Of a stretch of 35,218 bases of DNA, positions 16,537 to 25,244 are shown piece by piece. Below the pieces are notes generated by a model. The model was not told where the DNA came from. It worked only from the letters and a program-made list of their open reading frames with translations, and did no database searches. Position 1 is the stretch's first letter; every line of letters starts with the position of its first letter. Made by a program: the position numbers and the translations under genes. The stretch lies in the NCBI GenBank assembly GCA_903825945.1, contig CAIKCJ010000044.1, positions 1 to 35,218 of the forward strand. Reading direction: 5' to 3'. This DNA comes from an uncultured Actinomycetes bacterium. GTDB taxonomy: Bacteria; Actinomycetota; Actinomycetes; Nanopelagicales; Nanopelagicaceae.

Positions 16537-17796
16537 ATGAAAAACCTATCTGCTGCAGAACTTCGTCGACGTCGCGGTGTTTACACCATGGCAATACTTT
16601 CACTCCTCGCATTTATCGGATTTGGATTAATTCCAGCATCAGGACGGAACGTCACCTACGGATTTATCCTCGACAAAGAATGGATCTTGATCCATCAATG
16701 GGTAATCGGAGCTAAGAGCGCATCTCAGCTCTTTGCAGGGATTGCGATGCTCGGATCCATCGTTGCGTACATGCAATTTCGGGCCCGTAAAACGATTCGC
16801 GTAGCTAGCGCGATTACGAGCGCAGGGCTATTAATGTCCTTCCTATCGTGGGCTGCTGCCGGAAAATTTATTCCGTTTACAGGTTTACTCCAAGGCGGTC
16901 TCCTACTCTCGGTTCCATTGATCTTTGGCTCGATGGCTGGCGTCATGAGCGAACGCTCCGGCGTAGTCAACATTGCCATTGAAGGTGAGTTACTTGCTGG
17001 TGCATTCGCATCTGGCGTGATCGCAAGCCTCACTCACAGCACCACGTGGGGGCTCCTCATCGCACCTTTTGCTGGCGCGATGATCTCATTTCTACTTGCA
17101 CTTTTTGCCATCAAGTATTCAATCGATCAGATCATCTTGGGCTTTGTTCTCAATGTATTGGTTTATGGATTGACTGACTTTCTCTATAAGCGCCTGCTCA
17201 TTCCTTACCAAAGTACATGGAACTCAGGACCGACTCTGCAACCCCTCAAGATCCCGGTACTGTGGAAGGTTCCAATCTTGGGCCCTATATTTTTTGATCA
17301 GACGATCATTGTCTACATCATGTATTTAGCGGTTATCTTCATCCACCTCTCACTCTTTAAGACCAAGTGGGGCTTGCGCACTCGCGCGGTTGGAGAGCAC
17401 CCAACAGCTGCAGATAGCGTTGGAATCAACGTCAATCGTCTACGTTTCAAAAATGTCATCATCGCTGGAATGATCGCTGGATTTGGTGGTGCTTACTTTA
17501 CCGTTGGCGCTGTTGGCTCCTTTGGTAAAGAGATGACCGCCGGCGAGGGCTTTATCGCCTTGGCCGCCATGATCTTTGGTCGTTGGAGTCCGTGGGGCGC
17601 AGTGGGAGCATCGCTTCTCTTTGGATTTGCCGACAACCTTCAAGGTGTTCTATCGATAACGGGAACACCTATTCCAAGTCAGTTCATGTTGATGGCTCCC
17701 TATATCGCCACAATCATTGCTGTCAGCGGATTCGTTGGAAGAGTTCGTGCGCCTGCAGCCGATGGTGCACCATACAAACGTGGCGGTAACGCATGA
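16537..17796 (+). CDS. Nucleoside ABC transporter permease 2 (NupQ/YufQ type)
   Basis: The 419-residue protein is the second BPD_transp_2 permease: GVMSERSGVVNIAIEGELLAGA, a central block IDQIILGFVLNVL, RAVGEHPTAADSVGINVNRLR (the coupling loop), and GEGFIALAAMIFGRWSPWGA. It has an N-terminal extension of about 120 residues with extra hydrophobic segments compared with a minimal family member. Its start may instead be ATG 16522, overlapping the previous gene; neither has a convincing ribosome site. The stop overlaps the cdd start as ATGA. Confidence 0.92.
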   Translation: MKNLSAAELRRRRGVYTMAILSLLAFIGFGLIPASGRNVTYGFILDKEWILIHQWVIGAKSASQLFAGIAMLGSIVAYMQFRARKTIRVASAITSAGLLMSFLSWAAAGKFIPFTGLLQGGLLLSVPLIFGSMAGVMSERSGVVNIAIEGELLAGAFASGVIASLTHSTTWGLLIAPFAGAMISFLLALFAIKYSIDQIILGFVLNVLVYGLTDFLYKRLLIPYQSTWNSGPTLQPLKIPVLWKVPILGPIFFDQTIIVYIMYLAVIFIHLSLFKTKWGLRTRAVGEHPTAADSVGINVNRLRFKNVIIAGMIAGFGGAYFTVGAVGSFGKEMTAGEGFIALAAMIFGRWSPWGAVGASLLFGFADNLQGVLSITGTPIPSQFMLMAPYIATIIAVSGFVGRVRAPAADGAPYKRGGNA

Positions 17797-18197
17797 GTGC
17801 CTCTTTAGCGTCAGATATTGATTGGCAGGGACTTACCTCTGCTGCAACGCTGGCGATGCACAAGGCATACGCTCCGTACTCCAAATTTCCAGTTGGAGTA
17901 GCAGCGCTTGTAGATGACGGTCGAGTGATCGCTGGCTGCAATGTTGAAAATGCCAGCTATGGACTCACGCTCTGCGCTGAATGCGGCCTAGTCTCCGAAC
18001 TTATTGCAAGTGGTGGCGGTCGCTTGATTGCCTTCGTATGCGTAGATGGTGCTGGTAATTATTTGGCACCGTGTGGCCGATGCCGTCAATTGTTATTCGA
18101 GCATGGTGGCAACGAGCTCCTTGTTATGACTACGGATGGAGTTTCTACGATGTCAGCACTACTTCCATGGGCATTTGGCCCAAGCCACCTCTCATGA
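17793..18197 (+). CDS. cdd: Cytidine deaminase
   Basis: This enzyme hydrolyses cytidine and deoxycytidine to uridine and deoxyuridine. The 134-residue protein is the tetrameric short form, with NVENASYG for substrate binding, the zinc/catalytic site C61-A-E63, and the second zinc pair in PCGRC (C94, C97). It is coupled to both neighbours by ATGA overlaps, which places deamination directly after uptake and before phosphorolysis by DeoA. Confidence 0.97.
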   Translation: MSASLASDIDWQGLTSAATLAMHKAYAPYSKFPVGVAALVDDGRVIAGCNVENASYGLTLCAECGLVSELIASGGGRLIAFVCVDGAGNYLAPCGRCRQLLFEHGGNELLVMTTDGVSTMSALLPWAFGPSHLS

Positions 18198-19489
18198 GCG
18201 AGCAATTTGCTGCAGTCGAAATCATCGCTGCCAAGCGCGACAAATACGAATTAACTGATCCACAAATCGACTGGGTGATCGATGCCTACACGCGCGGAGC
18301 AGTGGCCGACGAACAGATGTCTGCACTACTTATGGCGATTTTGCTTAATGGCATGAACATGCGCGAGATATCTCGTTGGACTGATGCCATGATCAATAGC
18401 GGCAAACGGATGGATTGGTCGATGCTCTCGCGACCTACTGTCGACAAACACTCCACAGGCGGGGTCGGCGACAAGATCACTCTCCCACTTGCTCCATTGG
18501 TAGCGGCGTGTGGTGGCGCGGTCCCACAGCTATCCGGGCGTGGACTTGGACATACAGGAGGCACTCTCGATAAGTTGGAGTCGATTCCCGGCTGGAGAGC
18601 TTCACTAACAAATGAGGAGATGCTCCACGTCATCCAGAGTTGTGGCGCAGTTATTTGCGCAGCTGGTCCAGGGTTAGCGCCTGCAGATAAAAAGCTCTAT
18701 GCATTGCGCGATGTGACATCAACAGTCGAATCGATCCCCCTGATTGCTTCTAGCATCATGAGTAAGAAAATCGCCGAGGGAACTGGCGCACTTATTTTGG
18801 ACGTCAAGACTGGCAATGGTGCCTTTATGAGTGACCCAGCGAAAGCACGCGAACTGGCGCAGATTATGGTTCAGCTCGGAACTCGAGCTGGCGTAACCAC
18901 TCGCGCTTTAGTTACCGCTATGGATGTTCCGCTTGGATTAACTGCAGGTAATTCTCTTGAAGTTCGGGAGTCAGTTGAAGTGCTTGCAGGAGGTGGACCT
19001 GCCGATGTTGTCGAACTGACAATCACACTCGCCCGTGAAATGTTAGATGCTGCTGGCATTAAACCTCTCCACGACCCTGCCGATGCACTAAAAAATGGCG
19101 CAGCTATGGATACATGGCGAGCAATGATCAAGGCTCAAGGTGGCGACCCAGATGCATCGCTGCCAATAGCTAAAGAGAAACACATCATTGAAGCTTCAGC
19201 GAGCGGTGAAATTATTGAGATGAACGCTCTCGATGTTGGTATCTCCGCCTGGAGACTTGGAGCTGGTCGTGAACGATTGGGTGAGAGCGTGCAGGCCGGT
19301 GCAGGAATTGAAATTCATGCAAAACCTGGCCAAACGATTACTGCCGGTCAGCCTTTATTTACCTTGCATACAGATGAGCCTGAAAGGTTTGAGCGTGCTA
19401 TTGAGGCGCTTGCCGACTGCGTGCGCATCTCATCCACTGGAGAAAAGGTAGAGCGTTTGCCACTCATCCTCGAAAAGATCACGGGATAA
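18194..19489 (+). CDS. deoA: Thymidine/pyrimidine-nucleoside phosphorylase
   Basis: The 431-residue protein phosphorolyses thymidine or uridine-type nucleosides to the base and (deoxy)ribose 1-phosphate. Signatures are DKHSTGGVGDKITLPLAPL, LSGRGLGHTGGTLDKLESI (the family motif) and SIMSKKIAEGTGALILDVK with conserved Lys/Asp. The C-terminal domain (SGEIIEMNALDVGISAWRLG) is present, so the protein is full length. The start is the ATG in the ATGA overlap with cdd, although the frame stays open upstream to 18071. Confidence 0.96.
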   Translation: MSEQFAAVEIIAAKRDKYELTDPQIDWVIDAYTRGAVADEQMSALLMAILLNGMNMREISRWTDAMINSGKRMDWSMLSRPTVDKHSTGGVGDKITLPLAPLVAACGGAVPQLSGRGLGHTGGTLDKLESIPGWRASLTNEEMLHVIQSCGAVICAAGPGLAPADKKLYALRDVTSTVESIPLIASSIMSKKIAEGTGALILDVKTGNGAFMSDPAKARELAQIMVQLGTRAGVTTRALVTAMDVPLGLTAGNSLEVRESVEVLAGGGPADVVELTITLAREMLDAAGIKPLHDPADALKNGAAMDTWRAMIKAQGGDPDASLPIAKEKHIIEASASGEIIEMNALDVGISAWRLGAGRERLGESVQAGAGIEIHAKPGQTITAGQPLFTLHTDEPERFERAIEALADCVRISSTGEKVERLPLILEKITG

Positions 19490-19497
19490 CTCAAGAT

Positions 19498-20592
19498 ATG
19501 TCACTTACAAACAGACCAACGGCGGATCAGATTAAGCGCGCTCCCAAGGCTGTGCTTCATGATCACCTCGACGGGGGTTTAAGGCCGCAGACAATCATCG
19601 AGTTAGCTAAAGAGATTGGCTATGACGGATTGCCTTCCCATGACCCCATCGAACTAGCTACGTGGTTTGAGGAGTCGGCTAATTCTGGATCACTCGTTCG
19701 CTACCTCGAGACGTTCGAACACACGGTGGCGGTAATGCAGAGCCGCGAAGCCATTATCAGGGTGGCTCGCGAAGCAGTCGTCGATCTAGCTCGAGATGGT
19801 GTCGTCTATGCTGAAATCCGCGGCGCACCGGAACTATTTGTCACCGATCAGCTCGACCTAGATGGCGTCATCGAAGCGAGCACCGAAGGTTTTGCACTCG
19901 GTATGCAGGATGCCAAGGTGGAAGGAGTTTCGATTCGAGTAGAACAGATTCTCTGCGCTCTTCGCCAAAATGATTTCGCCAACGAGGTCGCGCGCAAAGT
20001 CGTACAGTTTCGCGATCAGCATGTGGTTGGTTTTGATATCGCCGGCCCAGAAGATGGCTTTCCTGCCAAAAACTATAGCGAGGCATTTGATTACCTTCGC
20101 CAAGAGAATGCTCACTTCACGATACACGCAGGTGAGGCATTTGGCCCCGCATCGATTTGGCAGGCCATTCAATTGTGCGGCAGCGATCGCATTGGTCACG
20201 GTGTGCGAATTATTGAAGATATCGACTTTAGCCACAGCGTTCCCAAACTAGGTCGTTTGGCTTCTTATGTTCGTGACCGTCGCATAGCGCTCGAACTCTG
20301 CCCTACATCGAATATCCAAACAGGAGCAGCGAAGGATTACGCCACGCACCCAATCACCATTCTCAAAAATCTCGGTTTTCGCATTACTATCAATACAGAT
20401 AATCGCCTGATGAGCAATACATCTGTCAGCAAAGAGATGCAACATCTCGTTGCTTCTGCTCAATGGACACTTGGCGATTTGCAATTGGCCACGGTCAATT
20501 CTTTAAAGAGTGCTTTTATCCCATTTGATGAGCGTGAAGCAATTATTGAAAATATTATTAACCCAGGCTATGCCGCATTAGCAGCTGAATAA
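19498..20592 (+). CDS. add: Adenosine deaminase
   Basis: The 364-residue protein deaminates adenosine and deoxyadenosine to inosine forms. It has the zinc site HDHLDGG (H21, H23), the catalytic Glu in IHAGEAFGP, GHGVRI, and the Asp pair region INTDNRLMS. The products suit the purine nucleoside phosphorylase at 22918. It follows deoA by 8 bases in the same operon. Confidence 0.96.
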   Translation: MSLTNRPTADQIKRAPKAVLHDHLDGGLRPQTIIELAKEIGYDGLPSHDPIELATWFEESANSGSLVRYLETFEHTVAVMQSREAIIRVAREAVVDLARDGVVYAEIRGAPELFVTDQLDLDGVIEASTEGFALGMQDAKVEGVSIRVEQILCALRQNDFANEVARKVVQFRDQHVVGFDIAGPEDGFPAKNYSEAFDYLRQENAHFTIHAGEAFGPASIWQAIQLCGSDRIGHGVRIIEDIDFSHSVPKLGRLASYVRDRRIALELCPTSNIQTGAAKDYATHPITILKNLGFRITINTDNRLMSNTSVSKEMQHLVASAQWTLGDLQLATVNSLKSAFIPFDEREAIIENIINPGYAALAAE

Positions 20593-20601
20593 AGGATGAT
20601 C

Positions 20602-21312
20602 ATGAGTGAGAAATCTCCGTACACGCTCCACCAGGTAGCTAAGACAATCGATCACGCTCTGCTCCGACCAGAGATGAGCAGAAGCGAAGTTATCGAAGGG
20701 TGTGCTGTTGCAAAAAAGTATGACGTCGCTTCGGTCTGCTGCAAGCCTGCTGATGTCGCGCTCTGCGCTGGCGAACTCAAAGGTAGCGATGTATTAGTAG
20801 GAACAGTCGTTGGATTTCCGCACGGATCAAGTACTACGGCAACCAAAGTTTTTGAAACTAAAGACGCTGTTGCTCATGGGGCTGTCGAGATCGATGTTGT
20901 GATCAATATCGGCTGGATGAAGTCGGGTATGTATCAAGATGTGCAGGACGAAATCGCCGCAGTCGTTCAAGCTGCTGCTCCCCACCACGTCAAAGTCATT
21001 CTTGAAAATGCCTACCTAACAAAGGATGAGATCGTAAAGGCATGTCAGCTCGTTGAAGCAGCTGGGGGCCACTACGTAAAAACTTCAACTGGCTTTGCGC
21101 CAACAGGTGCCACGCTAGAAGATGTAAAACTCATGCGTGCAAGTGTCTCCCCCAAGGTTCACGTCAAGAGCGCTGGTGGAGTAAAAACCTTGGATATGCT
21201 CCTGGCCTTTATGGATGCTGGTGTGACCCGTTCGGGTGCAAGTGGGACGCAAGGGATGCTCGAAGAGTTCGTGGCTCGCTTTGGTTCAGAAGCTGGCTCA
21301 ACTCAGGCGTAA
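20602..21312 (+). CDS. deoC: Deoxyribose-phosphate aldolase
   Basis: The 236-residue enzyme splits 2-deoxyribose 5-phosphate into glyceraldehyde 3-phosphate and acetaldehyde. Motifs are VGFPHGSSTTATKVFE, EIDVVINIG (catalytic Asp region), KVILENAYLT, the Schiff-base Lys in YVKTSTGF and VKSAGGVKT. ATG 20602 is preferred to ATG 20596 because AAAGG ends 6 bases before it. The last 104 bases overlap the 3' end of the converging mutase gene. Confidence 0.96.
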   Translation: MSEKSPYTLHQVAKTIDHALLRPEMSRSEVIEGCAVAKKYDVASVCCKPADVALCAGELKGSDVLVGTVVGFPHGSSTTATKVFETKDAVAHGAVEIDVVINIGWMKSGMYQDVQDEIAAVVQAAAPHHVKVILENAYLTKDEIVKACQLVEAAGGHYVKTSTGFAPTGATLEDVKLMRASVSPKVHVKSAGGVKTLDMLLAFMDAGVTRSGASGTQGMLEEFVARFGSEAGSTQA

Positions 21313-22921
21313 GCCGCGCAAGGATTGTTTCGGCAATAGCGCGATCGGACTTGCTGCCGCTGGGCACCACAATCTCCACATAACACTTTACTTTTGGCTC
21401 AGTGCCGCTTGGGCGAATGATGATGCGCACTCCTTCATCAAGGAAGAAACGCAACCCATTGGTAGCAGGCAATCCATCTTTCGGACGCTCTAAATCATCG
21501 AATTTAAGCACTTCAATTCCGGCGATATGTTTAGGAGTTTCCGATCGAAGGGACTCCATCACTTCATCAATTTTCGACAGTTCGCTTACTCGAACCGAGA
21601 TCTGCTCTGTCCGATAAAACCCGTACTGATCCCAAATCTCATCAAGAAAGTGCCCAACGCTCGATCCGCGGGCCTTCAAATCGCCCGCGATATGAGCCAG
21701 CATCAAGGCCGCGCTCACACCATCTTTGTCATTCGCTATCGCTGGGTCAACGCAGTATCCAATTGCTTCCTCATATCCAAAAGCCAAATTTTCAATTTTG
21801 GAGAGCCACTTAAACCCAGTGAGAGTCTCCTGGAATTGCACTCCATGGCGATGGGAAATCTTGCGCAACAACGATGAAGAAACGATTGAGTTAGCAAAAG
21901 CCTTATCCTGTAAACGCTCCGCCATACGTGTAGCGATGTATTGACCGAAAATTGCACCAATCTCATCCCCTCGAAGCATTCGCCAGCCAGCTGCCCCATC
22001 CCTAATTGCCGATGCACATCTATCGGCATCTGGATCATTTGCGATCACAATATCTGCATCAACATCTTTTGCCTGCGCGATAGCAAGATCAATAGCACCG
22101 GGCTCTTCTGGGTTTGGAAATTTTACTGTTGGAAAATCTGGGTTTGGCGAACATTGCTCAGTGACCAATAGTGGATCTGGATATCCCGCTGCTCTAAATA
22201 CAGCTTGGACGGTCTCAGTGCCGACTCCATGCATGGCTGTATAAACAACCGTGGATGGGAATACTTCATTGGTTAAAGCTGCAGTCTGTGCTACATAACG
22301 ATTGAAAACCCCGTCGTCGAGATCAATCCAGTCGGTGCCCCGAGGCAGGACATGATTAATTTTGGCAATTTCTTGCGAGATTAGCGCATCGGTTGGAGCA
22401 ATAATTTGAGAGCCGTTGTAATTAATCTCATCAACGTTTCCACCAAGATAGACCTTATAGCCATTGTCTTCTCGTGGGTTGTGGCTCGCTGTGATCATCA
22501 CGCCCGCATCGACTTCCAACTCTCGTACTGCAAATGCTAAAACTGGCGTGGGCATCGGCCTGGGTAGGACATAAACTTTCAAGCCTGCACCAGAAAATAT
22601 TTCTGCGCTCTCTTGGGTAAATGCCTCCGAGCCATGCCGGGCATCTCGACCAATTACAACTGAGGTTAGCCCGCGTGCTTTCATATAAGAGGCAATACCC
22701 GCAGCGGTCCTTCCAACAACTGCGCGATTCATGCGAGAGGGACCTGGCCCTACGGCTCCGCGCAGACCTGCAGTTCCAAATTGTAAAAAGCCAGAAAAAG
22801 CGGCTCGGATTTCTGGCTCGTTCTCTGATTTAAGCCATGAGCGAAGTATTGCCGCAGTTGCGAGATCTGGATCTAGCGCAATCCATGCCTCTACTTCTGT
22901 GCGTAACTTCTCGTCGATCAT
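21209..22921 (-). CDS. Phospho-sugar mutase (phosphoglucomutase/phosphomannomutase family)
   Basis: The 570-residue alpha-D-phosphohexomutase has all four active-site blocks: the phosphoserine loop TASHNPRED (S146), metal site DPDADR (D296-R301), sugar loop GYEEAIGYCVDP and phosphate site RPSGTEPK. Its length fits the PGM2/PgcA-like branch, some members of which act on ribose and deoxyribose phosphates. Its place directly behind pnp (ATGA overlap) suggests it supplies the phosphopentomutase step, since no deoB is seen; this is inference. The last ~34 residues are encoded antisense to deoC and look like a low-complexity tail. Confidence 0.92.
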   Translation of the reverse strand: MIDEKLRTEVEAWIALDPDLATAAILRSWLKSENEPEIRAAFSGFLQFGTAGLRGAVGPGPSRMNRAVVGRTAAGIASYMKARGLTSVVIGRDARHGSEAFTQESAEIFSGAGLKVYVLPRPMPTPVLAFAVRELEVDAGVMITASHNPREDNGYKVYLGGNVDEINYNGSQIIAPTDALISQEIAKINHVLPRGTDWIDLDDGVFNRYVAQTAALTNEVFPSTVVYTAMHGVGTETVQAVFRAAGYPDPLLVTEQCSPNPDFPTVKFPNPEEPGAIDLAIAQAKDVDADIVIANDPDADRCASAIRDGAAGWRMLRGDEIGAIFGQYIATRMAERLQDKAFANSIVSSSLLRKISHRHGVQFQETLTGFKWLSKIENLAFGYEEAIGYCVDPAIANDKDGVSAALMLAHIAGDLKARGSSVGHFLDEIWDQYGFYRTEQISVRVSELSKIDEVMESLRSETPKHIAGIEVLKFDDLERPKDGLPATNGLRFFLDEGVRIIIRPSGTEPKVKCYVEIVVPSGSKSDRAIAETILARLTPELSQLLNQSEPRTLRASLASHLHPNGSHQHP

Positions 22922-23736
22922 AGTTTGTGCAAAACCTTGCTCAGCAAATCACCCATCTTGCCTGCAGCAGCTTTTCCAGCAGCCATAACTTCTAGATGAC
23001 TGAGTTTTTCACCACTGATGCCAGCAGCCGCGTTGGTGACAAGGGAAATTCCAAGCACCTCTGCGCCTAGTGCATGAGCTGCGATTGCTTCGGGCACGGT
23101 GGACATGCCGACCAAATCGGCACCTACAGTGCGCAGAAAATTAATCTCGGCTGGAGTCTCATACGCTGGGCCGCGCCAGTGAACGTAGACACCTTCGGCA
23201 AGAGTTGGATCTTCTTCATACAAGATCGCTCTCATTCGCTTGCTATAAAGATCTGTCAGGTCTACAAAATCAGCTCCGATTAACGGACTTACAGCTGTCA
23301 TAGAAATATGGTCACGGATCAACACGGGTTGCCCGACTTTGTACTCACGATTGATTCCACCACATGCATTTGTCAGCACTACGAACTTGCATCCAGCCTT
23401 AACTGCCGTGCGAACTCCATGAACAACAGGTTCCACGCCTTTTCCCTCGTAGAGGTGGGTTCGACCCAGAAAGACCAGGGCGCGAATCGTGCCGTTTGCT
23501 CCTTGCAGGTCATAGGACCGAACAAGGCCACCATGTCCCTCAACTGTGGGAGCAAGAAAGCCTGGGAGCGAGGTTGCTGGGAACTCGTGCGTTGGGGTTC
23601 CAAGAGCATCGGCGGCTGAGACCCAACCGGAGCCCATCACCAGCGCTACATCGTGGTGTGGCTTGCCCGTAAGCTGCGCTAGCTTTGCTGCAGCAACAGT
23701 GGCTGTACCAATAGGGTCGGTGTAAAGATCGCTCAT
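22918..23736 (-). CDS. punA: Purine nucleoside phosphorylase
   Basis: The 272-residue trimeric-type (PNP/MTAP family) phosphorylase cuts inosine and guanosine forms to base and pentose 1-phosphate. It shows the phosphate loop VMGSGWVSA (about 33-41), TNACGGINREYKVG, the conserved GPAYETPAEI with base-contacting Glu, VGMSTVPEAIAA, and SLVTNAAAG with the 6-oxopurine-selective Asn. The operon continues into the mutase. It is leaderless, with TAGGCT 6 bases before the ATG, and is divergent from yaaA. Confidence 0.95.
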   Translation of the reverse strand: MSDLYTDPIGTATVAAAKLAQLTGKPHHDVALVMGSGWVSAADALGTPTHEFPATSLPGFLAPTVEGHGGLVRSYDLQGANGTIRALVFLGRTHLYEGKGVEPVVHGVRTAVKAGCKFVVLTNACGGINREYKVGQPVLIRDHISMTAVSPLIGADFVDLTDLYSKRMRAILYEEDPTLAEGVYVHWRGPAYETPAEINFLRTVGADLVGMSTVPEAIAAHALGAEVLGISLVTNAAAGISGEKLSHLEVMAAGKAAAGKMGDLLSKVLHKL

Positions 23737-23741
23737 GGCAG

Positions 23742-23747
23742 TAGCCT
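23742..23747 (+). promoter_or_regulatory. -10 box of leaderless yaaA, overlapping the opposite punA box
   Basis: TAGCCT is followed by 7 bases and the GTG start at 23755. It shares five bases with the opposite-strand hexamer at 23743-23748. Confidence 0.5.
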
Positions 23748-23748
23748 A
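23743..23748 (-). promoter_or_regulatory. -10 box of leaderless punA
   Basis: TAGGCT on the minus strand, 6 bases before ATG 23736. The whole intergenic gap to yaaA is 18 bases. Confidence 0.6.
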
Positions 23749-23754
23749 TCTCCC

Positions 23755-24411
23755 GTGTTGATCTTGTTGCCTCCGAGTGAAGGAAAAAATCAGGCCAGCG
23801 GCGAGAAGGTTTTAGATTTGTCACTCCTGCGCTTCCCAAAAGAACTCACAGATTTACGCCGTAGGGCAATCACTTCGCATGATTCGGCTATTTTAGATTC
23901 GCACGCTAGCCCCGCAATAGAGGTTTACTCCGGGGTTCTTTATCAGGCGCTTGATTGGCAGAGCCTCGGCACAGCCGCGAAGAAGCGTGGACGAAACGAG
24001 CTCTTGATTGTCTCTGCGCTCTACGGCGTACTCAGCCCAGATGACCCAATTGCGCCATATAAAGCGAAGCTCAAAAGCTCGTACTGGAAACCTGCAATCT
24101 CGAGCGTTCTAGATGCACTCAATCCAGAACTCATCATTGACTCTCGCTCCTCAACCTATGCGGGTGTTTGGCACCCTGACCCCGAGAAAACGGTTGGAGT
24201 AAGAGTCTTTCAGGAACGCGAAGGCGTGCGTTCTACGATCACCCATATGTCTAAAAAATACCGAGGTGAACTCACCCGGCTATTACTCGAACACAAGGCG
24301 GCTAACAGCCCACAAGAGGTTCAGGCGATTGCAAACAAGAAATTCACAACCGAGTTAATCAACCCTTCAGATCGAGAGAGTTGGTATCTCGATCTGATTA
24401 TTCGCAACTAG
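23755..24411 (+). CDS. yaaA: YaaA-family (UPF0246/DUF328) peroxide-stress protein
   Basis: The 218-residue protein has the family N terminus LILLPPSEGK, then ALYGVLSPDDPIAPYK and VWHPDPEKTV, and the C-terminal DLIIRN. In Escherichia coli, YaaA limits free iron during hydrogen peroxide stress and has been linked to DNA binding; the biochemical activity is not settled. The gene starts with GTG with no ribosome site and is divergent from punA. It converges on the heliorhodopsin gene with 15 bases between them. Confidence 0.92.
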   Translation: MLILLPPSEGKNQASGEKVLDLSLLRFPKELTDLRRRAITSHDSAILDSHASPAIEVYSGVLYQALDWQSLGTAAKKRGRNELLIVSALYGVLSPDDPIAPYKAKLKSSYWKPAISSVLDALNPELIIDSRSSTYAGVWHPDPEKTVGVRVFQEREGVRSTITHMSKKYRGELTRLLLEHKAANSPQEVQAIANKKFTTELINPSDRESWYLDLIIRN

Positions 24412-24426
24412 TCGTCGTTTAACGAC

Positions 24427-25212
24427 TTAATGTGACTGAGCTAGGACACCAGCGAAGATCTGCCAAGCAAGTGCGGACTTAGCGACAAAGCTGAGCACGA
24501 TATAAATCCGCTCTCCGTAAAGGTAGTTCTTCCACTTACCAATCTGCCTGTATTGAAGGTATTGATTGAGAGCAAAGCAGTTAAAGAAGATGAAAAGCGA
24601 TGCCACGATGCCATAAACAAATCCTGGGGCGTGAGCAGAGCCAGCTTCTCCTGGTGCGATCAAGAGCCAAACAATGGCAGCCCATGGCACGACTCCGGCG
24701 ATGCATCCAAACCAGAACGGGAGCATTCCACCGCCGGGCACTTCGTACTTTTCCTGAAGCCAACCAAAGAGAATCATTGAGACATTGACGAAGAAGAGTG
24801 CAGCTAAGGTAACGATGTCTCTCACAGAACAAATCACCGAGATCAAGACAATCATGATCGATGAAGAGATCGAGTACTCGACCCATCGAGCAATGTTTCT
24901 ATTGTTGGAGAGGTCATCGATATAACGTGGGAAGCCTCGATAGGACGCTACCCATAGGTGTGCAATCGAGCTTAAAAAGAGGAAGAGGGCGCAGAGCAGT
25001 CCAATTGGCAAGTGGCCAAGTGTTGCAATTTGGTAATTAGTTGAGCCAGGTTCACCTTGAATATAGCTGGCGACAATTGGCATCGAATAACCATTGCTCA
25101 GCGTGAGAATAATGATTGCTGACCCTAGGTGAAGAACCGCTGCATAAAGGTTCATGCGGCGAAGTTTCGAAGCAACCGAGTCGTGAATTACATGCGGAGT
25201 TTTAGCAGCCAT
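24427..25212 (-). CDS. Heliorhodopsin
   Basis: This 261-residue retinal protein has seven membrane helices and the diagnostic heliorhodopsin blocks: RWVEYSISSSIMIVLIS with the counterion Glu at 112, ILFGWLQEKYE, LPFWFGCIAG, FALNQYLQYRQIGKWKNYL and the Schiff-base Lys at 245 in SFVAKSALAWQIF. These correspond to E107 and K241 of the 48C12 protein. Heliorhodopsins sit inverted in the membrane relative to type 1 rhodopsins, do not pump ions in known cases, and are thought to sense light. No retinal biosynthesis gene is in the window. ATG 25212 follows a TAATAT box by 6 bases; GTG 25218 is in frame. Confidence 0.96.
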   Translation of the reverse strand: MAAKTPHVIHDSVASKLRRMNLYAAVLHLGSAIIILTLSNGYSMPIVASYIQGEPGSTNYQIATLGHLPIGLLCALFLFLSSIAHLWVASYRGFPRYIDDLSNNRNIARWVEYSISSSIMIVLISVICSVRDIVTLAALFFVNVSMILFGWLQEKYEVPGGGMLPFWFGCIAGVVPWAAIVWLLIAPGEAGSAHAPGFVYGIVASLFIFFNCFALNQYLQYRQIGKWKNYLYGERIYIVLSFVAKSALAWQIFAGVLAQSH

Positions 25213-25218
25213 GATCAC

Positions 25219-25224
25219 ATATTA
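25219..25224 (-). promoter_or_regulatory. -10 box of leaderless heliorhodopsin gene
   Basis: TAATAT on the minus strand, close to the consensus, 6 bases before ATG 25212. It lies in the 32-base gap after the SDR gene, so heliorhodopsin can be transcribed on its own. Confidence 0.6.
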
Positions 25225-25244
25225 GTGCTGACTGCTATCGCAGA

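Noticed and set aside
18071-18193. N-terminal extension of deoA
   Set aside because: The extra 41 codons overlap cdd in another frame and match nothing in the family; the ATGA overlap gives the normal length.
24408-24429. AGTCGT/ACGACT palindrome between yaaA and the heliorhodopsin gene as a terminator
   Set aside because: The stem is only about 6 bp with no T-run on either strand, too weak to call.
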